DNA of 64,000 nt, from positions 21,370 to 85,369 of the forward strand of contig CAIKRV010000044.1 in assembly GCA_903829945.1 (NCBI GenBank). The letters are read 5' to 3'. Below the pieces are notes generated by a model. The model did no database searches. It saw only the letters and a list, made by a program, of their open reading frames with translations, and was not told where the DNA came from. Positions 29,396 through 40,349 of this stretch are shown here, one piece after another; positions within the stretch are counted from its first letter, which is position 1; each line of letters opens with the position of its first letter. This DNA comes from an uncultured bacterium (GTDB lineage: Bacteria > Bacteroidota > Bacteroidia > CAILMK01). A program made the translations under genes and the position numbers.

Positions 29396-31378
29396 ATGTC
29401 ACACGAACTACATATGAAACGACTTTCCTCAGCGGGAGTCCTCATTACCCTCGGTATTATTTTCGGAGATATTGGCACCTCGCCGCTTTATACCTTCCAA
29501 ACCATTTTAAAGGAAGGCGGGACCATCAATGCAGATTTAGTTTACGGAGCCATCTCCTGCATTTTTTGGACCTTGACCCTGCAAACTACCTTTAAATACA
29601 TTTTCATCACCCTGCAAGCAGATAACCATGGGGAAGGTGGGATTTTCTCATTATATGCCCTCATAAAACGCTACGGAAAAAAATTATATCTTCCGGCCAT
29701 TATTGGTGCCGGCACCTTACTGGCCGATGGCATTATTACTCCGCCTATTTCGGTTTCTTCCGCCATAGAAGGATTGAATGGGGTGCAAAGTTTAAGTACT
29801 GTTATCGTTCCCGGAAATGCTTTGGTGGTTGAAATAGTTATTTCTATTTTATTAGGTTTATTTATATTTCAAAGATTTGGAACTAAGGTAGTAGGTGGCG
29901 CCTTTGGACCCATCATGACCGTTTGGTTTATTATGTTGGCGGTATTGGGCATCTTCCAGGTGATCCATTACCCGGCTATTTTCAAAGCACTGAATCCATA
30001 TTATGGCTTTAGCTTATTGGTACAGCACCCCAAAGGCTTTTGGTTATTGGGTGCCGTATTTCTCTGTACCACGGGGGCCGAAGCACTATATTCCGATTTA
30101 GGCCATTGCGGAAGAAAAAATATACAGGTCAGCTGGATATTTGTAAAAACATCTTTAGTACTCAATTACCTGGGGCAAGGGGCTTGGGTATTGATGCAAA
30201 ACCAAAAAACCTTAGGAGATATTAATCCGTTTTTTAAAATTGTTCCGGAATGGTTCCTGATTCCGGGCATCATTATCGCTACGGCGGCCACCATTATCGC
30301 CAGCCAGGCTTTAATTAGCGGCTCCTTTACCCTTATCAGTGAAGCCATCAGTTTAAATTTTTGGCCCAGAGTAACCGTTAAATACCCTACCAATATTAGA
30401 GGACAAGTTTATATTCCCAGCATCAATTGGATCCTCTGCCTGGGATGTATATTGGTAGTGCTTTATTTCCGTACTTCCGAAAGCATGACGGCAGCCTATG
30501 GCTTTTCCATTACTATTGCCATGCTCATGACCACCATTTTGATGTATTATTTTTTAAGATACAGAAAACATTTCCCAATATGGTTGGTGATTATCATCAT
30601 GTCCATTTTTGTTTGCGTGGAATTTTCCTTCTTTGTTGCCAATGCAGTAAAAATATTAAAACGATTGATGTTTTTGGTATTTGAATTCGGATTAATATTC
30701 ACCATGTATATTTGGTACAATGCCAGAAAAGTTAATAATCGCTTTTTGAATTTTATCAGTCTGAAAGAGAATATACCCTTGCTAAAGGATCTTAGTGCTG
30801 ATGAAACCGTACCAAAATTTGCCTCCAATTTAATATACCTAACCAAGGCAAATTTATCCAGTGATGTAGAACAAAAAATAATTTATTCTATTTTCAGTCG
30901 CCAGCCCAAGCGCGCCGATATTTATTGGTTTGTACACTTGGAACGTACCGATGAGCCGTACACTTTGGAATACAGTGTAGAGGAATTGGAAGATGATAAA
31001 GTAATCCGCGTGGAATTCAGGTTAGGATTCCGTGTACAACCGCGCATAAATATTATGTTCAGGAAAGTAGTGGAAGAGATGGTATCCAGCAAGGAATTAA
31101 ATATTATCAGCCGTTATCCTTCCCTCGCAAAATACAATTTAGCATCAGATTTTAAATTTGTAGTTTTAGAAAAATTCCTGAGCTACGAAAATGAATTAAT
31201 TTTCCGTGATAATTTTATTATGCAAAGTTATTTTACAATCAGAGGATTGGCGCAATCTGATGCCAAAGCATTTGGTTTAGATACCAGTGAAACACGCATA
31301 GAAAAAATCCCAATGATTGTATCACCTCCATCCAATTTAAATTTAATAAGAGTAAAACCGCATACCCATAAAAACTGA
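29396..31378 (+). CDS. kup: KUP family potassium uptake transporter
   Basis: GIIFGDIGTSPLYTFQTIL, ADNHGEGGIFSLYAL, TGAEALYSDLGHCG. Confidence 0.96.
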   Translation: MSHELHMKRLSSAGVLITLGIIFGDIGTSPLYTFQTILKEGGTINADLVYGAISCIFWTLTLQTTFKYIFITLQADNHGEGGIFSLYALIKRYGKKLYLPAIIGAGTLLADGIITPPISVSSAIEGLNGVQSLSTVIVPGNALVVEIVISILLGLFIFQRFGTKVVGGAFGPIMTVWFIMLAVLGIFQVIHYPAIFKALNPYYGFSLLVQHPKGFWLLGAVFLCTTGAEALYSDLGHCGRKNIQVSWIFVKTSLVLNYLGQGAWVLMQNQKTLGDINPFFKIVPEWFLIPGIIIATAATIIASQALISGSFTLISEAISLNFWPRVTVKYPTNIRGQVYIPSINWILCLGCILVVLYFRTSESMTAAYGFSITIAMLMTTILMYYFLRYRKHFPIWLVIIIMSIFVCVEFSFFVANAVKILKRLMFLVFEFGLIFTMYIWYNARKVNNRFLNFISLKENIPLLKDLSADETVPKFASNLIYLTKANLSSDVEQKIIYSIFSRQPKRADIYWFVHLERTDEPYTLEYSVEELEDDKVIRVEFRLGFRVQPRINIMFRKVVEEMVSSKELNIISRYPSLAKYNLASDFKFVVLEKFLSYENELIFRDNFIMQSYFTIRGLAQSDAKAFGLDTSETRIEKIPMIVSPPSNLNLIRVKPHTHKN

Positions 31379-31499
31379 TGAGCTAAAGGTTGGATTTTGG
31401 AGGAAGGGAGGAGGAATGTAATTAATTGTAGCAATTATTTTTACTGAAATTATCATTGATAGTTCTAAAAATTAGCTAGAAATATGATAAAGTAGCCCA

Positions 31500-32846
31500 A
31501 TGAAAAAATTATTAATATTAATAATTTTAATTTGCATTTTTAATGAGGTGAATGCCCAATGGAAAGGTATTGCCAGAAATGATTCAATAGAATGGTACAG
31601 TGATGTTCAATTTTTGAACAAGGATACAGGGTATCTAATTTCACCAATTGGTTATTTACCAACCAATAGTGCGCATTCTAGGTTATATCGTACAAAGGAT
31701 GGTGGAAATAACTGGGAATTCATAGATTCATTTTATGACGAAACATATTTTCATTTCTTTGATTATAATAATGTGATTATTCAAGGCCGATACAATTTCA
31801 ATGTTGGCACTCCAAAAGTATATGGACGTTGGGGTATGTGGCACTCTAAAGATGCAGGAAGAACATTAGACAGCATCCCAGGAACTATGTTTCTTGGCCC
31901 ACCACAGTTTATATCTCCCAATATTGGATTTGCCAACAATGGCGGATATACCACGTTTCCTTTGAAAATTTCCTCAAGTAGTAATTTGTACAAAACAAAA
32001 GACGGCGGATTTCATTGGTATAAAGTTTATGACGGAGCAATTCAAGCACGAACTATGCACTTCCCGAGCGATACTTTAACCGGATATATTCAGTATTTCA
32101 ATAATGATAATTTTGATAGCATCATTGTAATTAAAACAACTGATGGAGGAGAACATTGGAATAAAATTTATACAAGAGCTTACAATTGGTATCCATCAGG
32201 TACAGATGTTTCCGAGAAATTCATTTTTATTACTAAGGACATAATACTTCATTCCTGGGATTCTGCTTCATTTATGAGTCACGATGGAGGAAAATCTTGG
32301 AAACCAACATATTTCCCTCGTCCTTATGGTCTAAACAATTTTGTATTTACAGATACTTCAACTGTTTATGGAAGTACAAATGGGTATTTAGCGAAAGATT
32401 CAACAGGAACGGGATTTTATTGGGGCTTGAGTGCATTTTCAGATTCCATCATTACACCTGAAATACAATTTGTAGGGAAAAACTTTGCGTACGCCTTCAC
32501 ACCTGATAAAAATGCAAGTTTAATTTATACCCTTCAAAATCCACAAAAATGGAATGGTGTAATCACTGCCGTTAAAGAATCTATATTCCACAATGAGGCA
32601 TTAGAACTATTTCCTAATCCTGCACAAAATAGTATTACTTTCAAAGGTTATGGATTTAAACCCGGAAAGGTCATGCTGTACGGTCATGATATGCTGGGTA
32701 GAACGGTATTAAATTCCGTCATGCAAGCTGCCACTGATGGCACGATACAAAGCGAAATGAATATATCCAATTGGCATCAAGGTATTTATCAAATTGAAGT
32801 ATGGCAAGGAAATTTGAAACAGGAAATAAAGTTAATAAAAAGATAG
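31500..32846 (+). CDS. BNR/Ycf48-like repeat protein with T9SS sorting domain
   Basis: Repeated KTKDGGxHW / TTDGGEHW motifs; C-terminal LFPNPAQNSITFKGYG...GIYQIEV. Confidence 0.85.
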   Translation: MKKLLILIILICIFNEVNAQWKGIARNDSIEWYSDVQFLNKDTGYLISPIGYLPTNSAHSRLYRTKDGGNNWEFIDSFYDETYFHFFDYNNVIIQGRYNFNVGTPKVYGRWGMWHSKDAGRTLDSIPGTMFLGPPQFISPNIGFANNGGYTTFPLKISSSSNLYKTKDGGFHWYKVYDGAIQARTMHFPSDTLTGYIQYFNNDNFDSIIVIKTTDGGEHWNKIYTRAYNWYPSGTDVSEKFIFITKDIILHSWDSASFMSHDGGKSWKPTYFPRPYGLNNFVFTDTSTVYGSTNGYLAKDSTGTGFYWGLSAFSDSIITPEIQFVGKNFAYAFTPDKNASLIYTLQNPQKWNGVITAVKESIFHNEALELFPNPAQNSITFKGYGFKPGKVMLYGHDMLGRTVLNSVMQAATDGTIQSEMNISNWHQGIYQIEVWQGNLKQEIKLIKR

Positions 32847-33227
32847 GATGCTAGGTGCACCTATTATTACATCAGTTCACAATATAGAAACTTGATATTA
32901 TACCATATTGCATACCCTATGCAATGTTGTGTGCTACAGAGCGTAGTTTTAAAGACTAGTATAACTTTAAAATTGTGCTAATTACATTGACAAGGCATTC
33001 AGATCAAAGCAACAAAAAATTAAAACCTCTTAATACTATCCTGATAGTTAGTGATTTATTTTCTTTTTATTTATAAATGAATTAATTACAAAATTTAAAC
33101 TTGTTAAGATTTCAACAAATTTGCTCAATTTGAAAGTTTTAACTTTAATTTGTTTGCGGCATAAAATAATTATTTATAATTTGCCTTCGAAAATTAATAC
33201 CATTTAAACTTTATAAGTTCCCATCTC

Positions 33228-33878
33228 ATGAAAAAAGCATTAACATGTTTTATGTTAGTACTATGGGCTAATTTTATACATGCCCAAGTTTCAAAAAATG
33301 AAATTATTAATGTAGATAATATTAATATTAAAAATCCTCCTGTTTTTGGAATTGACGGAAAGCCTCCACTTTTTGGACCAACCAATTTTATTACTTTCTT
33401 TAGTATTGTGGATAATGAAACAAATTACCAAAGTAATTCTTTTCTAAATAATGGTCAAAATTATAGTATATCATCCTTACGTTTTGAATTTGGTGAATAT
33501 TTTCGAAGACTGCACTTATTAAATGGTTTATTGGGCGTAGGGCTTTGTCATACTTTGGATTACAATATTTCTGATATTAATTCCGAAATTACTTATACCT
33601 TGTCTGCCATGGCAGGATTTAAAATTTCAAATGCATTTACACTTGATGGTAGATGTGGGGTTACTTTGTTTAAGATTTTATTTAGTGATCAGGAATACTT
33701 AAATACTTTTAGACAAAGTATAGGTTTAGACTTAAGGTGGATGCCGGGCAAAAAAAGGCATTTTACACTTGTTGCTTACCTCGGCAAATTATATGGAGTT
33801 CAAAATGATCAAATCCTCCAGACCTCCAATCCTATTACTTTTACCAGCTATGGCTTTGGCTATTTACATTCATTTTAA
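33228..33878 (+). CDS. Secreted protein, probable outer-membrane barrel, unknown function
   Basis: Signal peptide (..ANFIHAQ), amphipathic strands, first gene of a tight cluster. Confidence 0.6.
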   Translation: MKKALTCFMLVLWANFIHAQVSKNEIINVDNINIKNPPVFGIDGKPPLFGPTNFITFFSIVDNETNYQSNSFLNNGQNYSISSLRFEFGEYFRRLHLLNGLLGVGLCHTLDYNISDINSEITYTLSAMAGFKISNAFTLDGRCGVTLFKILFSDQEYLNTFRQSIGLDLRWMPGKKRHFTLVAYLGKLYGVQNDQILQTSNPITFTSYGFGYLHSF

Positions 33879-33890
33879 TCACCACTAATT

Positions 33891-35429
33891 ATGATACAAA
33901 AATTTAAGTCAATAACATTATTATATATTTGTTTCTTAGCTGTTTTGAATGCAAAATCCCAAACAAATGTGAATAATAATCCTCATGTATTTATAGGGAC
34001 TATTTTTGATTCAACCACACTTATAAGCGAACAATATGGGTTAATGGAATATTTAAAATCAAATCCGGTTACGCCCAATACCACCTTTGAATATGCAATT
34101 ACTCCAAAAAATAAAGATTATTATTTAAAAGGGATCATCGCAGATTTGCGTACCAGAATATACTTTTATAAATACAACAAGCCAATAGACACCTTAACCT
34201 TAGTATATAAACAAAAAAATATACCTAAAATCTATCTCCTTATTCGAAGCAAATTAGCATCCGTCCTGAAACAAGAAAACACCCTGAATAATTTAAATTT
34301 TTCTCAAAAATACAGTTCTAAAATAATAAATAACAGAGCACTCAAGTATAGTAACAAGTATGCCTATAATTACCTGCCTGTTAATTATTATAACACTATA
34401 CCGGAAGTAGAAGGTGTAAAAAATTTGGCATGGCAAATGGGAATTAATACTTTCCCGGATCACGAAATAAAATACTTAAAAAATGATCTCGACTTAATTG
34501 CACAAATGGCCAAAGCCTATTATAATAAACCAAATGAGGATCTTTACTTTTTTAAAGGTTCTGATGTGCCATATCAAGCACAAGAAGCATCTAAAAACAA
34601 TATTTTTCCGGTATATCGACGTCCGGGCTTAGCATTGTGCTATATCGCTGCTGCAGATACTTTAAGACATACGAATAAAATACTTTCACTGATGTGTTAT
34701 AAAAGTGCCATTGCCTGCATAGATAAAGCACTTTGTAGCAACTATCAAAAATATAAAATGAAATATTATGTTTATAATCATTTACAAGGACTCATGTTAG
34801 AGATGAATTATAAACTAACCTCGGCTTTATGTGAACTTACAAAACTTGCCATCAAAGACTATCTTGAAGACATAAAAACAAAGGAGAATCAGGATGCTTA
34901 TGTAAAACTCATGGTGGCATCTTCAGATAATATGCAAAAAATAGAGTCGAGCGCGCGTGAGATGCGTACCAATCGTGCATTTATTTTTGTGGGTTCGGGT
35001 TTAGAAATGGCAGGAGGAATTGCAGGTGCAGCCACTGGAACTCCCGGCGCTGGAGCAAATAATATTAATGATGCTGGAAATGCCTTAAATATTTATTTCA
35101 ATAATGAAAACACCATGTCCGATGCCTTAAATGAATTTGCAAAAAGAAATGACATTGTAGATTTAAAAGATATTAATAAAATTGAATTTGAGGCAGTTCT
35201 TGAAAATTGTCCATATGGCAAGGAATTGTTTAGATTAATACAATTAAATTATCTAAGTGCTAAAGTAACTTCGCGATTACAGGAATTTTTAGCTGCTCAC
35301 CCTGATGTAAAATTTAGCAAATCATTATCGGAATATAATATGGACCCCGCTAATACAAATAAATTCGAAACCATGATGATACGGTTTACGCAATCTTTTT
35401 TGACAGATGCATTTAGAGAATTAAAATAG
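33891..35429 (+). CDS. Secreted protein of unknown function with a Gly/Ala-rich segment
   Basis: Signal peptide (..VLNAKSQ); internal FVGSGLEMAGGIAGAATGTPGAGANN. No family recognised. Confidence 0.6.
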   Translation: MIQKFKSITLLYICFLAVLNAKSQTNVNNNPHVFIGTIFDSTTLISEQYGLMEYLKSNPVTPNTTFEYAITPKNKDYYLKGIIADLRTRIYFYKYNKPIDTLTLVYKQKNIPKIYLLIRSKLASVLKQENTLNNLNFSQKYSSKIINNRALKYSNKYAYNYLPVNYYNTIPEVEGVKNLAWQMGINTFPDHEIKYLKNDLDLIAQMAKAYYNKPNEDLYFFKGSDVPYQAQEASKNNIFPVYRRPGLALCYIAAADTLRHTNKILSLMCYKSAIACIDKALCSNYQKYKMKYYVYNHLQGLMLEMNYKLTSALCELTKLAIKDYLEDIKTKENQDAYVKLMVASSDNMQKIESSAREMRTNRAFIFVGSGLEMAGGIAGAATGTPGAGANNINDAGNALNIYFNNENTMSDALNEFAKRNDIVDLKDINKIEFEAVLENCPYGKELFRLIQLNYLSAKVTSRLQEFLAAHPDVKFSKSLSEYNMDPANTNKFETMMIRFTQSFLTDAFRELK

Positions 35430-35433
35430 AAGT

Positions 35434-36894
35434 ATGAAATTTAGCATGAAATTATTTATAATTATAATTATTTCGATCATTATATATACGCACTCAGCCC
35501 TGGCACAAGTGCAGGATTGCTATCCGAATTGCAGTGTGTCCATTAGTGATATATATGACGATAGAATACCGACATTTTCCGGAACTTGTAAAGGTGCGGA
35601 TATTTTATTACAATCGTTTAAAGATGAAGATGCAAAACAATTCCAGCTATTAAAAAATCAATTGTGCTCAGCAAGAAGTGGTTGGATACAAGTAAGTGAT
35701 TGTGAGCATGGTGGACCACCTCCATGCTGTACCTACAAAGGGCCTAATCCCCCTTGGGAAAAAGCTTCGCCGGAAGCTGCCTTAGGGAAATTAATAAATG
35801 ACTGGACAAAGGTTCGCAACGACAGAGCCAAACAAATCAATTCAGAAATTAAAGATTGTAGAGATGCCATAGATGAAAAAAATAAGGAAAAGGCAGAAGA
35901 ATATGCTGAAAAACAAAAAGAAGCAAATGAAAAAAGATTAGAAGAAGAGAAAGAAAGAAATGAAAAATTAGCAGATGAGAATCGTAAGCGTATGGCTGAC
36001 GCTGCTCGAAGAAGACAAGAAGAGGACGCACAAAGAAAAGATAGAGAAAAAGTAATAAAAGATATGCAGGAGCAGAATCAGAAGAATTATGACGATGCCG
36101 TTAAAAAAGCAGCAGATGCATTAGCTGATTTACAATCAAAATTTAAAAATAACCCTGAAAATGCCACGGATCAATTTGTGAAAGACTTAGAAGATAAAAA
36201 TGGATCGGCAACTGTACTTAATGATGATCAAAAACAGAATCTAAATGAAAACAACTTCTCAGGAAGTACTGACCAAAGAATTGGCAATGCCACAGAAGTG
36301 GATGAAAACTCAATAATTCAGGCAGAAAGTGCTCAAAGTTCCGAACTTTTCAATTATAGTTATCAAGATGAGGAAAAGCAATATGCACTTACGGAAAACC
36401 AAGCTGAAATTTTAACAGAGGCCATGCCGGAGGATTTTAAAACATCCGTAAGTGTTGCATCCTATGGGTATAATAAATATAATGAAGTAAAAGAAAAGCT
36501 AAGCCTTGTAAACGAAACCATCAAGGGTAATATTACGGAACGACTTTACAATCAAATTTTCCAATCCTCTTCAAATGAAACTGTTGCATTTATAAACAAA
36601 AATGCAAATGCCGCCAACTTTGCTTCACAAGAAGGTGTCAATGGAGTCTTGGAGCAAATAAATTCAAGTGATGGCATAAATGAAGAAGAAATGTCTAAAA
36701 AATTTAAAGAATCCCAACCGGTAAATTATTATATAGCGAAAGCAAAAGCCTGGGTGGCCGATATGAACCACCATCGAGATTGGACAGCAAAAGAAGTTGT
36801 AGTGGCTGCAGGAGCCGGATTTGCATTATCTACCTACGGGGCTCCACTTTGGTTAGCAATGACCATCGCTGCAAGATATGGTTGGACACACTAG
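35434..36894 (+). CDS. Secreted Cys-rich/coiled-coil protein with C-terminal hydrophobic Gly-rich helix, unknown function
   Basis: Signal peptide (..SALAQ); CYPNCS..CEHGGPPPCC; long E/K/R heptads; C-terminal VVVAAGAGFALSTYGAPLWLAMTIAARYGW. Confidence 0.6.
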   Translation: MKFSMKLFIIIIISIIIYTHSALAQVQDCYPNCSVSISDIYDDRIPTFSGTCKGADILLQSFKDEDAKQFQLLKNQLCSARSGWIQVSDCEHGGPPPCCTYKGPNPPWEKASPEAALGKLINDWTKVRNDRAKQINSEIKDCRDAIDEKNKEKAEEYAEKQKEANEKRLEEEKERNEKLADENRKRMADAARRRQEEDAQRKDREKVIKDMQEQNQKNYDDAVKKAADALADLQSKFKNNPENATDQFVKDLEDKNGSATVLNDDQKQNLNENNFSGSTDQRIGNATEVDENSIIQAESAQSSELFNYSYQDEEKQYALTENQAEILTEAMPEDFKTSVSVASYGYNKYNEVKEKLSLVNETIKGNITERLYNQIFQSSSNETVAFINKNANAANFASQEGVNGVLEQINSSDGINEEEMSKKFKESQPVNYYIAKAKAWVADMNHHRDWTAKEVVVAAGAGFALSTYGAPLWLAMTIAARYGWTH

Positions 36895-36903
36895 TATAAT
36901 ATT

Positions 36904-37659
36904 ATGAAATGGATTTTATCGATATTTCTTTGCTTGCCATTCCTCAATTATGGTCAAAAGAATAATTTTAAAGTTATTCATCTGCCCTCTTTTGATAGCA
37001 GTGCAATAAGTAGCATGCAAGTCAATGATGCCGGGAAAATTTTTATTCCCCTATCCGGTGGTATTTATATGCCTGAGGATACAATGTGGTTTATTGAGCC
37101 CAATAATAAATTTTATTTTACTTCTTTCATTTTTTCTCCAAAAGATACCGGAGTATTTTTAATGGGTAATACCAAGGATTCCAGCCAGCTTATTTTTTCG
37201 CATGCTAATGCAGGAAAACATATTAGTAGAATTTATTATAAGAAAATTGAAAAAGGAATTTACCACGTTGAATATGAAAATGGCGTATGCTATGTATGGG
37301 GCTATTGTAAAGGAAGCAGTAAAATTGGCATCGTAACCGGAAGAAGTATTGAATGGTTAATAAACATAAAGGGAGTGATACAAGATGTAAAATTTTTAAA
37401 TCATCAATTGTACTTCGCACTTGAAAATGCAATTTTTTGCATAGAACAAAAGAAAACTTTTTTATCATTAAATGAAAGAATTTATGGTTTTGATTTTAAT
37501 GAAAAAGGCGTACTCATTCTTTCTACAGAATCAGGTTTAAGTTATTATTCAAATAAAAGTTTTGAAAAAATAGCAACAGGCGCTAAAGGAATGATCGCCT
37601 ATAAAAACAAAAAAATTTATGTGTTATCTCGTAAAATGAATTCGATTTTCATTTTATAA
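36904..37659 (+). CDS. Secreted protein of unknown function, possibly beta-propeller-like
   Basis: Signal peptide; repeated short strands (KIFIPLSGGIY, VCYVWGYC, KKIYVLSRK); last gene of the cluster. Confidence 0.5.
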   Translation: MKWILSIFLCLPFLNYGQKNNFKVIHLPSFDSSAISSMQVNDAGKIFIPLSGGIYMPEDTMWFIEPNNKFYFTSFIFSPKDTGVFLMGNTKDSSQLIFSHANAGKHISRIYYKKIEKGIYHVEYENGVCYVWGYCKGSSKIGIVTGRSIEWLINIKGVIQDVKFLNHQLYFALENAIFCIEQKKTFLSLNERIYGFDFNEKGVLILSTESGLSYYSNKSFEKIATGAKGMIAYKNKKIYVLSRKMNSIFIL

Positions 37660-37846
37660 ATCAGACCACATAAATCTTTGCCCCTTATTCCTTTACTAAT
37701 GAAATCTCTAAATTAAACTTCATGGTAGGACGATTTAATATTTAGAGATTTTAATGATGTAATGTAACTTTCACCAGTCCCCCATTCCACTTAATTATTG
37801 GAATGGGAAATACTACGCCTTGATTAAAACTTCTTCCCGCTTCCGA

Positions 37847-40348
37847 TTAGAATCCATTGCCCTGACCAATGTATAAGTGGAAGTTTCCACCCGCATGGCC
37901 GCCCGGCAAGGCATTATCAAATCCATAGCCCCAGTCAAAGCCTAATAATCCGAACATCGGCAGGAATAATCTGATACCTACCCCTGCGGAACGTTTAATA
38001 TTAAACGGATCGTACTCTTTAAATCTTAAAAAGGCATTACCGCCTTCCACGAAGGTCAATCCATAGATTGTGGCCGCCTGAGAGCTCGTAAACGGATAAC
38101 GAAGCTCGAAAGTATACTTATCATAGATGGTGGCACCAGGAGGATCTACAACCCCGTCTGCTACCGTAGGAGTAACTGCTTGGTAATTGCTGTATCCACG
38201 TAAACGGATAAGCTCACGACCATCAATACTATATCCTTGCAATCCATCACCGCCCACAAAGAAGCGTTCAAATGGACTCAATCCCAATTGTTGATTATAC
38301 AATCCAATAAAACCAAAATTTGCTGCAGCCATCACTACAAATTTGCTGGCGCCTAAGCCTAAGTAATAGGCTCCGTCAAATTTCCACTTGTGATATTCAA
38401 TAAGTTTATATTTCTGCTGTGGTGTTTCAGTACTTAAATTATTACCCGAGAACAAAGAATATGGAGGAGTCCATTGCAACGTAAAGCTTAGGGTCGTTCC
38501 ACCTGTTGGGAAGATCGGTGAACCTAAAGTAGCCGGTCTGGACAGTACATGCTTAAAGTAAAAGTTATTGGCATATCCATCACGGAAATTGGTTAATAAT
38601 TGGTAGTTCTGGAAGGTGAAATATTGATACGAAACACTATTGTGTAATACGAACCAATCATCCGGCCATTTTAACTTTTTACCTAATCCTACGGACATCC
38701 CGCGAATCATCAGTTTATAATAAGTAGAACCGGTAGCCCCATTGGATAAAACGGAAATAAAAGGACTTACACTAAATGCAATCGGTTTTTTACCGCCAAA
38801 CCAAGGGTCAGAGAAGGAAACATTATATGATTGATAATAGGCTCCGGTGGTTTGAAAACGAATACTGAATTTTTGTCCGTCACCACTAGGGTAGCCTTGC
38901 CATTCCTTAGGTTTGAATACATTTTTAGCACTAAAATTATTTAAGGATAAACCCAGTACCCCTACTATACTATTATTACCGTATCCACCGGAAAGCTCAA
39001 TTTGATCCGAAGGTTTTTCCTCCACAATATATTCCAATGCTACCGTACCATCTTTAGGATTCGGCGTTGGAATTACATTCATTTTTTCAGGATTAAAATA
39101 GCCCAATTGTGATAACTCACGTTGGGAGCGTATAACATCCGAGCGACTAAATTTTTGTCCGGGTTTGGTTCGCAATTCGCGCAGTACTACATGGTCATGT
39201 GTCTTGGTATTTCCCGTTACTTTTACGGTGCTGATGGTCGCTTGCGGACCTTCCGTAATACGGATTTCCATATCTATACTATCATTTTCTACACTTGTTT
39301 CTACCGGCGTAACCGAGAAAAACAAATATCCGTCATCCATATACAAAGAAGTAATATCCAAGCCGGCCTGATTGATGTATAATTTATTTTCCAAAATTTC
39401 AGGATTATAAATATCTCCTTTTTTAATATTTAAAATTGCATTCAGGATTTTATTATCATACTTGGTATTTCCTGTAAAATTGATGGCGCGATAATAATAT
39501 TTATGCCCTTCGCTTAAATTTATTTTAATGGAAATATAATTCTCGGAAACTTTATAAACTGAATCTGATAATACTTTGGCATCTTTAAATCCATGTACTT
39601 GATACCATGCCACTAATTTTTGCTTATCCTCCTCAAATTCGGAAGGCACAAATTTGGATTTTCTAAAAATATTCCACCATTTTCTTTCCTTGGTTTTTTT
39701 GAGAATATGACGCAATTTAGCATCATCAAATTCCTTGTTTCCCGTAAAAGTAATGGACTGAATTTTAACACGACTGCCTTGGTCCACATCAATTTTTAGT
39801 TTCACGCTATTATGTCCGAAAGAAGTATCGGGATATTGCGTAATAACCACCTTGGAATTGGGATATCCCTTATCAGTGAGGTATTGTTGAACATTATATT
39901 TAGCATTGGCCAATAATTGTTCCGTAACGATGGCACGAGAATTTAATCGCACTTCATCTTTTAATTTTTTGGCCATACCGGAGCTGATACCGGTAAAGGT
40001 ATAACTGGATAATTTAGGGCGACTTTTTATATAAATGCTCAAAAAGATTTTGGTTCCTTGTACCTCATCCTGAAATATTTTAACGTCAGAAAACAAATTC
40101 TGTTTCCATAAAGCCTGAATGGCTTGAGTAATATCATCCCCCGGAATAGTAATTTTTTGTCCTAAAGACAAACCGGAAAGTGAAGTAATAATATTTTTAT
40201 CGTAATGGTCCCCAATAACGCGGAGGCCGCCAATTTCATATTTTACGGGAATAGTATAGCTTATTTCTGAAGTATCACCGGAACTGCTTTGCGCAAAGGC
40301 ACCCAAGGCGCAGCATAGGCATATACTTAATATTATGATTCTTTGCAT
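37847..40348 (-). CDS. bamA: Outer membrane protein assembly factor BamA
   Basis: Several POTRA repeats plus C-terminal barrel (FFVGGDGLQGYSIDGRELIRLRGY, RSAGVGIRLFLPMFGLLGFDWGYGFD). Confidence 0.93.
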   Translation of the reverse strand: MQRIIILSICLCCALGAFAQSSSGDTSEISYTIPVKYEIGGLRVIGDHYDKNIITSLSGLSLGQKITIPGDDITQAIQALWKQNLFSDVKIFQDEVQGTKIFLSIYIKSRPKLSSYTFTGISSGMAKKLKDEVRLNSRAIVTEQLLANAKYNVQQYLTDKGYPNSKVVITQYPDTSFGHNSVKLKIDVDQGSRVKIQSITFTGNKEFDDAKLRHILKKTKERKWWNIFRKSKFVPSEFEEDKQKLVAWYQVHGFKDAKVLSDSVYKVSENYISIKINLSEGHKYYYRAINFTGNTKYDNKILNAILNIKKGDIYNPEILENKLYINQAGLDITSLYMDDGYLFFSVTPVETSVENDSIDMEIRITEGPQATISTVKVTGNTKTHDHVVLRELRTKPGQKFSRSDVIRSQRELSQLGYFNPEKMNVIPTPNPKDGTVALEYIVEEKPSDQIELSGGYGNNSIVGVLGLSLNNFSAKNVFKPKEWQGYPSGDGQKFSIRFQTTGAYYQSYNVSFSDPWFGGKKPIAFSVSPFISVLSNGATGSTYYKLMIRGMSVGLGKKLKWPDDWFVLHNSVSYQYFTFQNYQLLTNFRDGYANNFYFKHVLSRPATLGSPIFPTGGTTLSFTLQWTPPYSLFSGNNLSTETPQQKYKLIEYHKWKFDGAYYLGLGASKFVVMAAANFGFIGLYNQQLGLSPFERFFVGGDGLQGYSIDGRELIRLRGYSNYQAVTPTVADGVVDPPGATIYDKYTFELRYPFTSSQAATIYGLTFVEGGNAFLRFKEYDPFNIKRSAGVGIRLFLPMFGLLGFDWGYGFDNALPGGHAGGNFHLYIGQGNGF

Positions 40349-40349
40349 T

